DNA of 25,597 bases from JANNWF01 sp052390415 (GCA_052390415.1 JBQTGY010000008.1:1-25597), one strand, 5' to 3'. Shown: positions 7,586 through 17,547, counted from the stretch's first letter. The notes: generated by a model from the letters alone, not told the origin. Translations and numbers: made by a program.

Positions 7586-7619
7586 CGGCTGGGTCGAACG
7601 TGGTCAGCTTCTCGGTCAC
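7572..7619 (-). pseudogene. Sixteen-codon stub of an addiction-module antitoxin
   Basis: A GTG overlapping the stop of the RelE-type toxin (GTGA overlap) opens a frame reading MTEKLTTFDPAEHLRN, the standard N-terminus of the Xre-type antidote protein that partners this toxin family. Similarity then ceases and the frame terminates shortly after. The rest of the antitoxin has been deleted, with the PIN fragment at 7451-7585 on the other side of the junction. Confidence 0.65.
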
Positions 7620-7920
7620 GGTCGTTCACTCCATTCATCGGCAAGGCGCAGAGCAGTCTTGATGTCGCGGCCCTGCGAGTTCTTGTTGCCGCCGCACAGC
7701 AGGACGATGATCGCGTTGCCGCGTCGTTGAAAGTCCACGAGATAGCGGGGCCGCAGTGGGTGCGAAGCTCGCTGACATTCTTGCCCACTGGCTCGGCATC
7801 GCCAGCGTGTCCGAATGCCAGACGGTCGAGCCGCGACGCAATGGCCGTGGCGGCGCGCTCATCCCGGAGCTTGGAGAACCACGTGCGGAACGTTTCGGTC
7901 TGCTTCAACTCGACCGTCAA
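7616..7920 (-). pseudogene. Frameshifted RelE/HigB-type toxin (addiction module killer protein)
   Basis: The N-terminal two-thirds reads MTVELKQTETFRTWFSKLRD and continues to SELRTHCGP, after which the frame is lost. Shifting by one base restores RYLVDFQRRGNAIIVLLCGG and then GRDIKTALRLADEW before a TGA at 7618-7616. A single-base deletion at about 7746-7753 therefore splits an otherwise complete toxin of the RelE/ParE superfamily. Start is apparently TTG at 7920. The downstream antitoxin survives only as a stub (7572-7619). The loss of both partners is consistent with the toxin decaying first or at the same time. Sequencing error at the frameshift is possible but would leave a toxin without antitoxin. 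Confidence 0.8.
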
Positions 7921-7924
7921 AAAA

Positions 7925-7940
7925 GTAGTGCAAAAACTAC
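7925..7940. promoter_or_regulatory. Candidate operator of the decayed RelE-type module
   Basis: GTAGT (7925-7929) and ACTAC (7936-7940) form an inverted repeat around GCAAAA, five bases upstream of the toxin start. Position and symmetry fit the autorepression site of a toxin-antitoxin operon. Low confidence because the arms are short. Confidence 0.3.
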
Positions 7941-8013
7941 AGATAGGCTAGCGCGACAAACGCAGTTCGTTACGTCGCGGGTCAGCGCTCGTTTCGCAAT
8001 CGTAGGCGCAATC

Positions 8014-9390
8014 TCAAGGCTCAAACCCATCGCCAAACACCACCGGTGGCGCGCCGTTGCTGACCCGGTACAGCATCAGATCGAGATTGAGCGGCGAGTC
8101 CGCCATCCGCGCCAGACCCACGCAGAGGATGCCGTCGGCCTCCAGCAGGGCGAAGTTGCACTCGTTGCTGGTCGCCAGCCCGCCGCCGGGCAGTGGCGCG
8201 CGAATGCTTTCGGGGGCAGAGCTGAACGAGGGGTCAAATAGCGCGTCCAGCGTCGGCCTTGGCCGCAGCCGTCGAAGCACCCCCGACTGCACACCATCAA
8301 AACGAACGGTGTGGGCAACCACCGTGCGATTGTCCGGTTCGCTGAGCGCGCTGCCGCAACCGATGGAGGCAAAGTCGAAGAAAGCACCGCGGTCCAGTCG
8401 GCCGCCATCCAGATGACTCAGATAGCCGACTTCGCCCACGGTCGGCCCCTGAAAAATGCCGTGTAGCACGTGCCCATTGGGGCGCTCGCGCACGTCAAAG
8501 CAGGGAAATGCGCCCGCCGTTGGCAGGTTGTTGATGCGATAGCCTGGCTCGGTTTGCAGCATCACGGTGTCATCGCAGCCGCTGGCGCAGTAGTCGGTAT
8601 CGAGCACGCCAGCCGTTGTTGCGCGGGCGCTGAAGCTCTGTGTGGCGGGGGCTCCGGTCATCCGCGCATGGCCGGCCAGCAGCAGCCGGCCGCTGCTGTC
8701 TTCGCGCACCGCGCCGATCGAGGTCATGTCGACGTTGGGCGGGTTGAAGATGAGTGGCCCGAAGCTGCCGTCGAACACGCCGTCTGCGTCCAGACGCAAG
8801 CAGTAGCCGCGTTGGCCGAGGCCGGTGAAGTTGGCATCACCGCAAACGATGCTGCGGCCATCAGCCAGTACCGTCATCGCCAGCAGTACGGCAAAGGGAG
8901 TCGATCCGAATGGGCGCGACGCGCCGTCGACGCCAAACGCCGGGTCAGGTTGGTAGTCCGGTCCGAGCGCACGCACGATCACCGGCTGCACGCGATTGGT
9001 ATTCGGATCAAATTCGTTGCCACCGATCAGCAGCCGTTCGCTGGCGTCGAGGCCGAAGCCACGCAAGGGTGGATCGAGGAAATTGAAATTCTGCGGAAAC
9101 TCGGCCGTGGCCAAGCTCTGAACCCCGTCCGCGGACAACACTGTAGTGATCGCCCGTTGCACATTGGCTTGCTGGGCCTGCATGACCACCAGCAAACGAC
9201 CGTCAGCCAAACGATGCGCGAAGAGACCGCGCTCGTTGGTGGGCACGTCGCCTATCGGCGCCGTATCGATGAGGCGGAAGCCGTTGCTGCCAAAGCTGAG
9301 ATCGGCTTCGCCGTCGCCTGCAGCCTTCAGGGTGGTCGCAGTCATGGTCAAAGCGAGCGGCAAGAGCAGCGTCGATAAGCAGTAACGCAT
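8014..9390 (-). CDS. Secreted delta-60-repeat protein with GFE C-terminal tag
   Basis: A 458-residue exported protein. A signal peptide (MRYCLSTLLLPLALTMTATT) precedes a chain of delta-60-type repeats, recognised by recurring D-x-x-F-G and adjacent DGR motifs: EADLSFGSNGF, DPAFGVDG, DGVFDGSFG and DALFDPSF, together with ADGRLLVV and LADGRSIVCGD. Such repeats are thought to form beta-propeller-like surfaces in secreted bacterial proteins; no enzymatic motif is visible. The C-terminus is VVFGDGFEP, the same tag as in two neighbours, here with one extra proline. The start is ATG 9390, which places the signal peptide first; an upstream in-frame extension to 9486 lacks signal features. Function unknown, probably cell-surface or extracellular. 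Confidence 0.82.
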   Translation of the reverse strand: MRYCLSTLLLPLALTMTATTLKAAGDGEADLSFGSNGFRLIDTAPIGDVPTNERGLFAHRLADGRLLVVMQAQQANVQRAITTVLSADGVQSLATAEFPQNFNFLDPPLRGFGLDASERLLIGGNEFDPNTNRVQPVIVRALGPDYQPDPAFGVDGASRPFGSTPFAVLLAMTVLADGRSIVCGDANFTGLGQRGYCLRLDADGVFDGSFGPLIFNPPNVDMTSIGAVREDSSGRLLLAGHARMTGAPATQSFSARATTAGVLDTDYCASGCDDTVMLQTEPGYRINNLPTAGAFPCFDVRERPNGHVLHGIFQGPTVGEVGYLSHLDGGRLDRGAFFDFASIGCGSALSEPDNRTVVAHTVRFDGVQSGVLRRLRPRPTLDALFDPSFSSAPESIRAPLPGGGLATSNECNFALLEADGILCVGLARMADSPLNLDLMLYRVSNGAPPVVFGDGFEP

Positions 9391-9515
9391 CGGAACAGAG
9401 TCCAGAGCAGGTGATGACTGGACATACGTCACTTGCGGCAACACCTGACAGCGGACTTCCGGGAATGACGCTCGGTACTCGCGCAATCGGGTGATGTTGT
9501 GCGGCTGCCATTGTC

Positions 9516-9707
9516 ATCGATTTCGCGGCTTCCGCCGCTGCCGCATAGGCGTGGGCGCCCTCAGCGAGGTAGGGTGCGTCTTGACGCACCGGCTTCGGTG
9601 CAAGCCAAGTGCTGGTGCGTCAAGACGCACCCTATGGCATGGGTGTGGGAGCAGCGGAAGCCGCGAAGGAACTTGCCTTGTGGAATCGATTTCGCGGCTT
9701 CCGCCGC
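9516..9707. repeat. Nested inverted and direct repeats between two secreted-protein genes
   Basis: The centre (9570-9634) has 21-base perfect inverted arms, 9570-9590 and 9614-9634, whose sequence begins TAGGGTGCGTC. Each arm is itself nearly palindromic (GGTGCGTC / GACGCACC). A flanking segment at 9516-9538 containing TTCGCGGCTTCCGCCGC is repeated directly at 9685-9707, with an inverted, slightly diverged copy at 9651-9667. Together they fill most of the 384-base gap 9391-9774, which has no gene. They may end the upstream transcript or be relics of small mobile repeats. Confidence 0.85.
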
Positions 9708-9774
9708 CTCTGCTGAAGAGAGAGGGGCGGCAAACAACCTCAGGCCCACAGGCTGCGCCCGCTTTTTCCACGCT

Positions 9775-11235
9775 TCACTCAAACCCATTCCGAAACACCT
9801 CACTCAAGTCCAGCTCATCCGCACCGATATCAAACGGCTGCGTACGTTGTTCGCGATCAATGTCGTCGCTGACTTCGGCCAGGAAGGTGCCACGATCAAT
9901 GGCAGCGCTGGTTGGGAGCAGACGGCCGTCGGTGGCCAAGGTGAGCGGCGCTTCGACGCTGGACGCGTCACCGCCGGTTTGCAGGCGCCATGCCGCCAGA
10001 TTGCCACCGTCTTCAATCGCGCTGCCCGGTCGACCATCAAAAAAATCGCAGGCTCCACCATCGTCAAACCATTGGAAATTGGTCCCAGGCGAGCCGTTCA
10101 ATCCGGAGAGTCCGCCAAGTTCATTGGCCCAACGAATACCGATGCAAGCCGCGGCGGTCGTCTTGATAAGGTTATTGACGATGCGCGGATTGACGCTAGC
10201 CGGTCGTCCGGCAATGGGATCGAAGTCTTGCAGGGTTACGCCAAAATAGATCGCGGCCTGATCGATGGTGGCGGTGCGCAACAGAGTGTTGTTGGCGATC
10301 ACGGCGTCGCGTGATGCGTACAGACCGATACCGGCGCGGCCGCTGTCGCGGACCAGATTGTTGCGAACAATGCCGCGAATCGCTTCGAAGTAAGCGGGGT
10401 TTTCCGTCAGATCAAAAAACTCCGGGCTGGTATCAAACCCAACCAGAATGCCGCCTTCGCCGACTCGCTCAATCACGTTGCGCTGGACCAGGGCATCGGT
10501 AGCGCCACCCTTGAAGTACACGCCATTGGTGGCGATGTCATGGATGTAGTTGTCCTCGACAGTCATCCGCGCCGAGTTGACGTTGTCGATGCCTTCGGCG
10601 TTTTTGTCTTCGAGCGGCGTGCCTGGTGGGTAGATCTGTCCCGAACCGTAAATTTCACAACGTCGGATGGTCACGTCATTCGATTTGGGTGTGATCTTGA
10701 CCACGTCGCGACCGCTATCGCGAAGGATGCAATCCTCGATCACGATGTTGGATGCACCGCGGCCGGTCGGGTTGCCGACTTGCTCCCAATCGGTCTGCAA
10801 GAACACCGCGTAAATCGCGCCACCGCTGACCTCAATGCGCGATAAACGGCTGCCGCTGGCATCCGGATCGATCTGCACCGCGATGCTGTCCTCGACCGCG
10901 ATACTGCAATGAATCCGCGCCCATTCGCCCGGATGCGAACGCAGCGTGAGAGGAACCCGCAGACGCACTTCGCATTCGTTGTAGACGGCGTTGCCGATGG
11001 GGCCGCGCAAGGTGACCGTGTCGTTGGCCTGCACGATCTCATTGGCCGGATCGAGGACGAAATTGAGCGTACGATACGGAGCGCCGATGCTGCCGTTGCC
11101 GCTGGCATTGTTGCCTAGCGTCGACACAAACCACTCAGCGCCCCAGCACGGGCTGCTGGCTACGGCAGCGCCGATGGCGAACAAAACTGCACGAACAAGC
11201 AAATAGCCAAGCACACCGATGCCGTGCGCGTTCAT
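9775..11235 (-). CDS. Secreted parallel beta-helix protein with GFE C-terminal tag
   Basis: A 486-residue exported protein. An N-terminal hydrophobic signal (about residues 8-30, ending SSPCWGA) is followed by EWFVSTLGNN and a pectate-lyase-like right-handed beta-helix. Evidence is the run of N-x-I/V-x-N motifs such as VEDNYIHDIATNGVYFKGG, VQRNVIERVGEGGI, VRNNLVRDSGRAG and IANNTLLRTA, plus the ending FDIGADEL common in such secreted proteins. Polysaccharide binding or lysis is possible but no catalytic residues can be named. The C-terminus is SEVFRNGFE, matching two neighbours. The start is an ATG that overlaps the stop of the lipoprotein gene (ATGA), implying translational coupling. A longer upstream frame is only the lipoprotein gene read out of frame. 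Confidence 0.85.
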   Translation of the reverse strand: MNAHGIGVLGYLLVRAVLFAIGAAVASSPCWGAEWFVSTLGNNASGNGSIGAPYRTLNFVLDPANEIVQANDTVTLRGPIGNAVYNECEVRLRVPLTLRSHPGEWARIHCSIAVEDSIAVQIDPDASGSRLSRIEVSGGAIYAVFLQTDWEQVGNPTGRGASNIVIEDCILRDSGRDVVKITPKSNDVTIRRCEIYGSGQIYPPGTPLEDKNAEGIDNVNSARMTVEDNYIHDIATNGVYFKGGATDALVQRNVIERVGEGGILVGFDTSPEFFDLTENPAYFEAIRGIVRNNLVRDSGRAGIGLYASRDAVIANNTLLRTATIDQAAIYFGVTLQDFDPIAGRPASVNPRIVNNLIKTTAAACIGIRWANELGGLSGLNGSPGTNFQWFDDGGACDFFDGRPGSAIEDGGNLAAWRLQTGGDASSVEAPLTLATDGRLLPTSAAIDRGTFLAEVSDDIDREQRTQPFDIGADELDLSEVFRNGFE

Positions 11236-11840
11236 AGTGTGGCCACCGCCGTGCGTGCCAGCGCCTGCATGCGTTGCGCCAGTTCCAACTGGGCATTGGC
11301 ATCGCCTTTGGCCATGCCGGTGACGTTGAGCGATAGCAGGCGAGCGCCTTGGCGAACATGGATTTGGCGTGCGCCAATCAACTCGGCGCTGGTTGCCGAC
11401 ATCCATGCGGTGTCGCCGAGTTCGGCTAGCCATTCGCCACCCGCTGACTTGGCTTCGCCACCCGCCGCCACGCCAATCAAGCTGTCGCTGCCGGCCATGC
11501 CGATCAGGGCTTCAAACAGCATTTGCGCCTGCGCCGAGTCGTCGGCTTGGCTCACTTGCAGCATCAGCATGGTGATTTGCCCAGGGCTTTGCATGCTCGC
11601 CCACAGGCAATTTTCCGGATCGTCGCTCATCAAACCGGCGTCTTGCGCGAGCACGGCTCGGGCTTGGTCGGCGCTGACCAAGTCACAAGCTCTTGGCATT
11701 GGTTTGGACGGCGCTGCCGACACGGGTGCGGCAACGATTGGCGCGGCAGTGCTTGCGAGGCCGGCATCACCACGCTGGCAGGCGGACGACAACAGCACAG
11801 TGAGGCTGAGCAGCAACAAACGGCAGGCGGTGGTTGGCAT
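11232..11840 (-). CDS. Putative lipoprotein of unknown function
   Basis: A 202-residue protein with a lipoprotein signal, MPTTACRLLLLSLTVLLSSAC, with the candidate lipidated cysteine at residue 21 (the -3 position is Ser rather than the usual Leu, so the lipobox is slightly atypical). The mature part contains ACDLVSADQARAVL and a later C-L-W, a pattern reminiscent of DUF3558-like secreted domains, but I cannot assign it firmly. Its stop overlaps the start of the beta-helix protein gene by four bases, so the two are probably made together. It is divergent from the ECF sigma/kinase pair. Start ATG 11840 is supported by GGGGA about eight bases upstream. As a lipoprotein it is a potential client of the Lnb-like enzyme at 161-1417. 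Confidence 0.75.
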   Translation of the reverse strand: MPTTACRLLLLSLTVLLSSACQRGDAGLASTAAPIVAAPVSAAPSKPMPRACDLVSADQARAVLAQDAGLMSDDPENCLWASMQSPGQITMLMLQVSQADDSAQAQMLFEALIGMAGSDSLIGVAAGGEAKSAGGEWLAELGDTAWMSATSAELIGARQIHVRQGARLLSLNVTGMAKGDANAQLELAQRMQALARTAVATL

Positions 11841-11917
11841 GGTGGATTCCCCGATGGCAAGTGTCGGGACCAAACGTCGTCCCCTTGCGCATGGCATACG
11901 TCAATCCGGCGCAAACC

Positions 11918-11958
11918 TGACAGGCCGCCTTGTAGACTGCGACTTCCGTCGCCTGTCA
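11918..11958. promoter_or_regulatory. Inverted repeat in the divergent lipoprotein / sigma-factor promoter region
   Basis: TGACAGGC (11918-11925) and GCCTGTCA (11951-11958) are perfect eight-base inverted arms 25 bases apart, lying between the divergent lipoprotein and sigma-factor genes (11841-12015). The site is well placed for a regulator controlling both directions, but the wide spacing makes this tentative. Confidence 0.3.
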
Positions 11959-12015
11959 CTTCGCCTGCCAACGTGAGCCGCCGCCCTCAGCCTGTAGCCG
12001 CGAGCCACCCCATTG

Positions 12016-12579
12016 ATGAGTGAAGCGGGCGGAGACATCACCCAATTGCTGCGTCGCTGGCACGCCGGTGACAGTGCGGCATTGGATGGTTTGCTGCCGC
12101 AGGTCTATCGCGAATTGCGCCAACTGGCCGCGCATGCATTGCGCGGCCATCTGCATCATGAAACCCTGCAACCCACGGCCTTGGTGAATGAGGTGTTTGC
12201 GCGCCTGTTGGGGGCCGGACAGGTCGACATCTGCAATCGCAAGCACCTGTTCACTACCGCCGCCAAACTGATGCGGCAAACCCTGATTGATCGCGCTCGT
12301 GCGCAGTTGCGCGAGAAGCGTGGCGCTGGACAATGGCAACGGGTCGACTACATCGAAGCTTTGGCTTTGCCGATTGAGGCCAACACCGAACTGCCCGCCC
12401 TGGATGAGGCGCTGACTGCGCTGGCGGCGCTCGATGCGCGCATGGCGCAGATCGTTGAACTGCGCTACTTCGTGGGCTTGGAAGTGGCGGAAGTCGCGCA
12501 TTTGCTTGAGGTCGACGAGCGCACCGTCTATCGCGACTGGGCGATGGCGCGTGCGTGGTTGCGGCACCGGATGAGTTGA
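12016..12579 (+). CDS. ECF-type RNA polymerase sigma factor
   Basis: A 187-residue sigma-70-family factor. Region 2 is seen in LLPQVYRELRQLAAHALRGH through LVNEVFARLL and KHLFTTAAKLMRQTLIDRAR. Region 4 is ARMAQIVELRYFVGLEVAEVA followed by the recognition helix around DERTVYRDWAMARAWL. This is the ECF subgroup commonly encoded next to serine/threonine kinases rather than classical anti-sigma factors. The kinase gene starts 18 bases after the stop, strongly suggesting a signalling pair in which the kinase sets sigma activity. ATG 12016 is preferred over the adjacent TTG at 12013. Regulon unknown; the divergent lipoprotein/beta-helix genes are the nearest candidates. Confidence 0.93.
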   Translation: MSEAGGDITQLLRRWHAGDSAALDGLLPQVYRELRQLAAHALRGHLHHETLQPTALVNEVFARLLGAGQVDICNRKHLFTTAAKLMRQTLIDRARAQLREKRGAGQWQRVDYIEALALPIEANTELPALDEALTALAALDARMAQIVELRYFVGLEVAEVAHLLEVDERTVYRDWAMARAWLRHRMS

Positions 12580-12597
12580 TTGACACCTGATCGACAG

Positions 12598-14895
<2,298 letters not shown>

Positions 14896-14940
14896 CCACG
14901 CAAGCGCCCTGCGCCCAAAGGCCGGGACCACAGCCTAAAT

Positions 14941-15045
14941 GTAGGGTGTGTCTCGGGCGCACCGCTTCCGGGCGGTGTCATGGCCCATATCAAAAGCCGC
15001 GTCATTCGCCATATCAAAAGCCGGTGCGTCCGAGACGCACCCTAC
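14941..15045. repeat. 105-bp inverted-repeat element between convergent genes
   Basis: Positions 14941-14964 and 15022-15045 are 24-base inverted arms with two mismatches (GTAGGGTGTGTCTCGGGCGC on the left). They are of the same family as the repeat at 9570-9634. The loop carries a 15-base direct repeat, CCATATCAAAAGCCG, at 14985-14999 and 15009-15023. It sits exactly between the convergent ends of the kinase gene and miaB and may function as a bidirectional 3' hairpin. Confidence 0.85.
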
Positions 15046-15054
15046 GCTTGATCG

Positions 15055-16422
15055 CTAGTCCGTCAGCACCCGGCCACGCAGCGAATTGCTCATCGCTTCG
15101 GTCACCACCACGTCAACAAACTGCCCTACCAAACGGGAGTGACCGGGGAAATTGATGTAGCGCATGTTTTCGGTGCGGCCAGTCAATTCGCTCGCACTTT
15201 TTTTGGAAATGCCCTCCACCAAAACGCGCTGCACGCTGCCGATCATCGCCTTCGAAATGGCTTTGGAATTGCTTTCAATCGCGGCTTGCAGACGTGCCAG
15301 CCTGGCCTTTTTTTCCTCCAGCGGAACCGGGTCAGGCAGGTTGGCCGCTGGGGTGCCGGGCCGCGACGAATACACGAAACTGAAGCTCTGGTCGAAGCCG
15401 ATGTCTTCGATCAACTTCATGGTCTTCTCGAAATCCGCATCGGTTTCACCAGGAAACCCGACGATGAAATCCGAGCTGATGCAGATGCCCGGACGCGCTT
15501 CGCGCAGGCGCCGGATCTTCGACTTGTACTCAAGCGCCGTGTGGCCACGTTTCATGGCTGCAAGAATTCGATCCGAACCCGACTGCACCGGCAGGTGCAA
15601 ATACGACGCGAGTTGCGGCACGTCGCGATGGGCTTCGAGCAAACTGTCGGTGAATTCGACCGGATGCGAGGTCGTGTAACGAATGCGACCAATGCCTTCG
15701 ATCTGCGCGATGGCACGAATCAACAGCGCCAGATCGGCGTCGAATCCATCGGCGGTCGCGCCGCGGTAGGCGTTGACGTTTTGACCCAGCAGATTGACCT
15801 CGCGAACACCCTGCGCGGCGAGTCGGGACACTTCCAGCAAAACGTCATCCAGCGGCCGACTCACTTCTTCGCCGCGTGTGTAGGGCACCACGCAGAACGA
15901 GCAGTATTTTGAGCAGCCCTCGATGACCGACACGAATGCGGTGGGGCCTTCGGCGCGTGGCTCTGGCAGGCGATCAAACTTCTCGATCTCGGGAAAGCTG
16001 ATATCGACCTGCGCCTGTCCACTGGCGCGGCGAGCATCGATCATCGCCGGCAAGCGATGCAGCGTTTGTGGGCCGAATACCAAGTCCACATAAGGCGCAC
16101 GCTTCAGAATCGCCGCACCTTCCTGGCTGGCGACGCATCCGCCCACACCAATGATCACGTTGGCATTTTTCTGCTTCAGCGACCGCCAGCGGCCAAGCTG
16201 TGAGAAAACTTTTTCCTGCGCCTTCTCGCGAATGGAGCATGTATTGACCAGAATGACGTCGGCCTCAGCCTCGTCAAGCGTCAGTTCAAGTCCGTGCTCG
16301 GCGGCGAGTACGTCGGCCATCTTGTCCGAGTCGTACTCGTTCATCTGGCAGCCGTGGGTTTTGATGAAGAGCTTGCCGGCGGCCGGTTTTTCGGCGGTGG
16401 CATTGAGCTGCTTCCCGGTCAT
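15055..16422 (-). CDS. miaB: tRNA-2-methylthio-N6-dimethylallyladenosine synthase MiaB
   Basis: A 455-residue radical-SAM methylthiotransferase that adds the 2-methylthio group to i6A37 of tRNAs. The N-terminal domain has its three cluster cysteines in THGCQMNEYDSDKM, VNTCSIREKA and VGGCVASQEG. The radical-SAM cysteines are in CSKYCSFC. A C-terminal TRAM domain covers roughly the last 70 residues (VQRVLVEG to LRGRVL). Length and motifs are complete. It is normally the first gene of the miaB-ybeZ-ybeY-corC block; here 11 kb of other genes follow. Start ATG 16422 has GGA nine bases upstream. An in-frame ATG at 16452 would add ten residues. The divergent transglycosylase gene shares the promoter interval 16423-16548. 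Confidence 0.96.
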   Translation of the reverse strand: MTGKQLNATAEKPAAGKLFIKTHGCQMNEYDSDKMADVLAAEHGLELTLDEAEADVILVNTCSIREKAQEKVFSQLGRWRSLKQKNANVIIGVGGCVASQEGAAILKRAPYVDLVFGPQTLHRLPAMIDARRASGQAQVDISFPEIEKFDRLPEPRAEGPTAFVSVIEGCSKYCSFCVVPYTRGEEVSRPLDDVLLEVSRLAAQGVREVNLLGQNVNAYRGATADGFDADLALLIRAIAQIEGIGRIRYTTSHPVEFTDSLLEAHRDVPQLASYLHLPVQSGSDRILAAMKRGHTALEYKSKIRRLREARPGICISSDFIVGFPGETDADFEKTMKLIEDIGFDQSFSFVYSSRPGTPAANLPDPVPLEEKKARLARLQAAIESNSKAISKAMIGSVQRVLVEGISKKSASELTGRTENMRYINFPGHSRLVGQFVDVVVTEAMSNSLRGRVLTD

Positions 16423-16548
16423 GGCGATTATTCCGGTCGGGATTGGGCGCATAGTTTAGCCGCCAGACGCCTGACCGGTGGCACAATCCGTAATGTTTGT
16501 CCGTGCGATTCACGGAACTTCTTCGCCAATGGAGCCTCATACTGCGCC

Positions 16549-17502
16549 GTGGTCACTCGCCTGCTAGCGCTATTCACCTTGTTGTTGGCTGCCCAGGCAA
16601 GTGTGGCGGCGACCAGCGTTTTGTATCGCTGCAAGGGCAAGCAGGGCGAGATCGCCTATGTCAGTTCCCGCGCTGGTTACGCTCAGTGCACGGCGGTGCG
16701 GACCTACATCGATACCTCAGCCGCGGCACCTAAGGCGGCTACACCGGCGGTTTCAGCGGGTAAGTCCAGTCCGCAAACCACCGCGAGCACACCAGCAACA
16801 TCGAGCATCCCGGCTGGCAAGCGGGTCGAGTTCCGCACCGCAGCCGGCGATGCCAAACCGGAGTCGGTCGCAGATCCCTCCGGCAAAGCCAAGGTGACTC
16901 GTGGTTCGGTGTATCGGTTCGTCAAGAACGGCGTCACCCATTACACCAACCGGCGTCCGGCCGGAGGCGCGCAAGTGGTGTTCTCCTACACGGAAACCTG
17001 CTTTGCGTGCAGCGCGCGGCCTGGTTACGACTTCAGTTCAGTCGCGCTGAACACCACCGCCTACGCCGACGAGATTCGCAACGCTGCGCAAACGGCGGGC
17101 GTCGACGAGGCACTGATCCGCGCCATCATCCATGCCGAGTCGGCGTTCAACCCGAATGCCCTTTCCAACAAGGGCGCGCAGGGCTTGATGCAGTTGATCC
17201 CGGCCACGGCAGACCGCTTCAATGTGTCCGAGCCGTTCACTCCGGCCGAAAACATCCGCGGCGGCGCGACCTACCTGGCGTGGCTGCTGAAACGCTTCGA
17301 CGGCGACACCCGCTTGGCTTCGGCCGGTTACAACGCCGGCGAAGGCGCGGTGGATCGCTACAGCGGCGTTCCGCCGTACAACGAAACCCAGCTCTACGTC
17401 GAGCGTGTGGCGATTTTGCATCAGCGCTACAAGGGCGCTTTGGCGAGCACGAGTGCTCCTCCGGTGGCCTCCAGCGGGAGCGGCACCAGCGGCCAACCCT
17501 AG
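16549..17502 (+). CDS. Exported lytic transglycosylase (SLT family)
   Basis: A 317-residue periplasmic peptidoglycan lyase. A signal peptide (VTRLLALFTLLLAAQASVAA) is followed by two DUF4124-like segments, YRCKGKQGEIAYVS (26-39) and YRFVKNGVTHYTNRRP (122-137), with a Ser/Thr/Ala/Pro-rich linker between. The C-terminal SLT domain starts near residue 172 and has the catalytic glutamate in HAESAFNP (E197) plus GAQGLMQLIPATA and AGYNAGEGAV. The enzyme should cut the glycan strand with 1,6-anhydro-MurNAc formation. The start is a GTG at 16549, the only one that puts the signal peptide first; the frame runs open upstream to 16294, through miaB. It is divergent from miaB. Confidence 0.9.
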   Translation: MVTRLLALFTLLLAAQASVAATSVLYRCKGKQGEIAYVSSRAGYAQCTAVRTYIDTSAAAPKAATPAVSAGKSSPQTTASTPATSSIPAGKRVEFRTAAGDAKPESVADPSGKAKVTRGSVYRFVKNGVTHYTNRRPAGGAQVVFSYTETCFACSARPGYDFSSVALNTTAYADEIRNAAQTAGVDEALIRAIIHAESAFNPNALSNKGAQGLMQLIPATADRFNVSEPFTPAENIRGGATYLAWLLKRFDGDTRLASAGYNAGEGAVDRYSGVPPYNETQLYVERVAILHQRYKGALASTSAPPVASSGSGTSGQP

Positions 17503-17547
17503 GCCCAAACGGTGATGGCCAGTGGCGCGGCTCCAGCATCGCGCGCA

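Noticed and set aside
7407..7951. Plus-strand open frames spanning the TA debris as possible small genes
   Set aside because: Only 7451-7585 shows homology (a PIN internal fragment). The rest is antisense to the RelE-type pseudogene.
9516..9707. Possible CRISPR array
   Set aside because: The repeats are nested inverted and direct copies, not regularly spaced identical repeats with unique spacers, and no cas gene is present.
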